NCBI GenBank assembly: GCA_031549325.1
Contig: JAVBQA010000057.1
Location: 1 to 6,076 of the forward strand
DNA: 6,076 bases
Reading direction: 5' to 3'
Origin: JAJDGF01 sp031549325
GTDB lineage: Bacteria > Bacillota > Clostridia > Christensenellales > Aristaeellaceae
Shown here: piece by piece, positions 6,076 through 6,076 of the stretch
Numbering within the stretch: the stretch's first letter is position 1
Layout of the letters: every line of letters begins with the position of its first letter
Notes under the pieces: model-generated
Told to the model about the DNA's origin: nothing
Databases searched by the model: none
Seen by the model: only the letters and a program-made list of their open reading frames with translations
Made by a program: the position numbers and the translations under genes

Positions 6076-6076
6076 C

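Larger units (their letters stand above)
5757..6076. other. Non-coding tail with stacked hairpins, no supportable gene
   Basis: These 320 bases follow the plus-strand gene. The first 65 hold nothing clear beyond a weak GGCGC/GCGCC hairpin (5768-5783). A terminator-like hairpin follows at 5826-5853. From about 5920 to 5990 the sequence is G/C-rich with short stems: GGGG/CCCC (5931-5946) and a perfect CCTGCG-CGCC-CGCAGG hairpin (5970-5985). Two strong inverted repeats close the window. Both strands have long open frames here, but neither has a start codon with a ribosome binding site. No transposase, tRNA or CRISPR repeat is seen. Confidence 0.6.

Overview
The window reads as chromosomal DNA from a high-GC, low-mobility stretch of a Clostridia-like Bacillota genome, possibly a gut-associated Christensenellales or Oscillospirales relative. 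The reasons are a GC content of roughly 60% by eye, strong GGAGG-type ribosome binding sites before every gene, a perfect TATAAT box, and a gene set (Gld-type ABC exporter plus a DUF4340 protein) that is common in that group. The lineage is inference; no rRNA or other marker gene is present.

Positions 1-4607 hold one tightly packed operon on the minus strand, read from right to left. It runs: ABC ATPase (3660-4607), six-helix ABC-2 permease of the GldF type (2944-3663), GldG-type auxiliary protein with a large extracytoplasmic domain between two membrane helices (1454-2947), and a DUF4340 membrane-anchored protein that runs off the left edge (1-1454). Adjacent genes overlap by 4, 4 and 1 nt, and each has its own Shine-Dalgarno sequence inside the preceding gene, so the four are very probably translated together and built as one membrane complex. 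The ATPase would power the permease; GldG and the DUF4340 protein would present extracytoplasmic domains. The substrate is unknown. The founding members of the family serve gliding motility in Bacteroidota, but nothing here suggests gliding.

Positions 4608-4778 form a divergent intergenic region. It carries a clear extended -10 promoter for the operon, with a near-palindrome in its spacer that could be an operator. No convincing promoter is visible for the plus-strand gene.

Positions 4779-5756 encode a soluble 325-residue protein of unknown function on the plus strand, with two compact domains joined by a long Pro/Ala-rich linker. It is not obviously part of the exporter.

Positions 5757-6076 contain no supportable gene. 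They hold a hairpin with a GCGA tetraloop (probable bidirectional terminator), a G/C-rich stretch with several short hairpins and an unusual start-less open frame on the minus strand, and two strong inverted repeats at the right edge. This tail is the least explained part of the window and may be a dispersed intergenic repeat.
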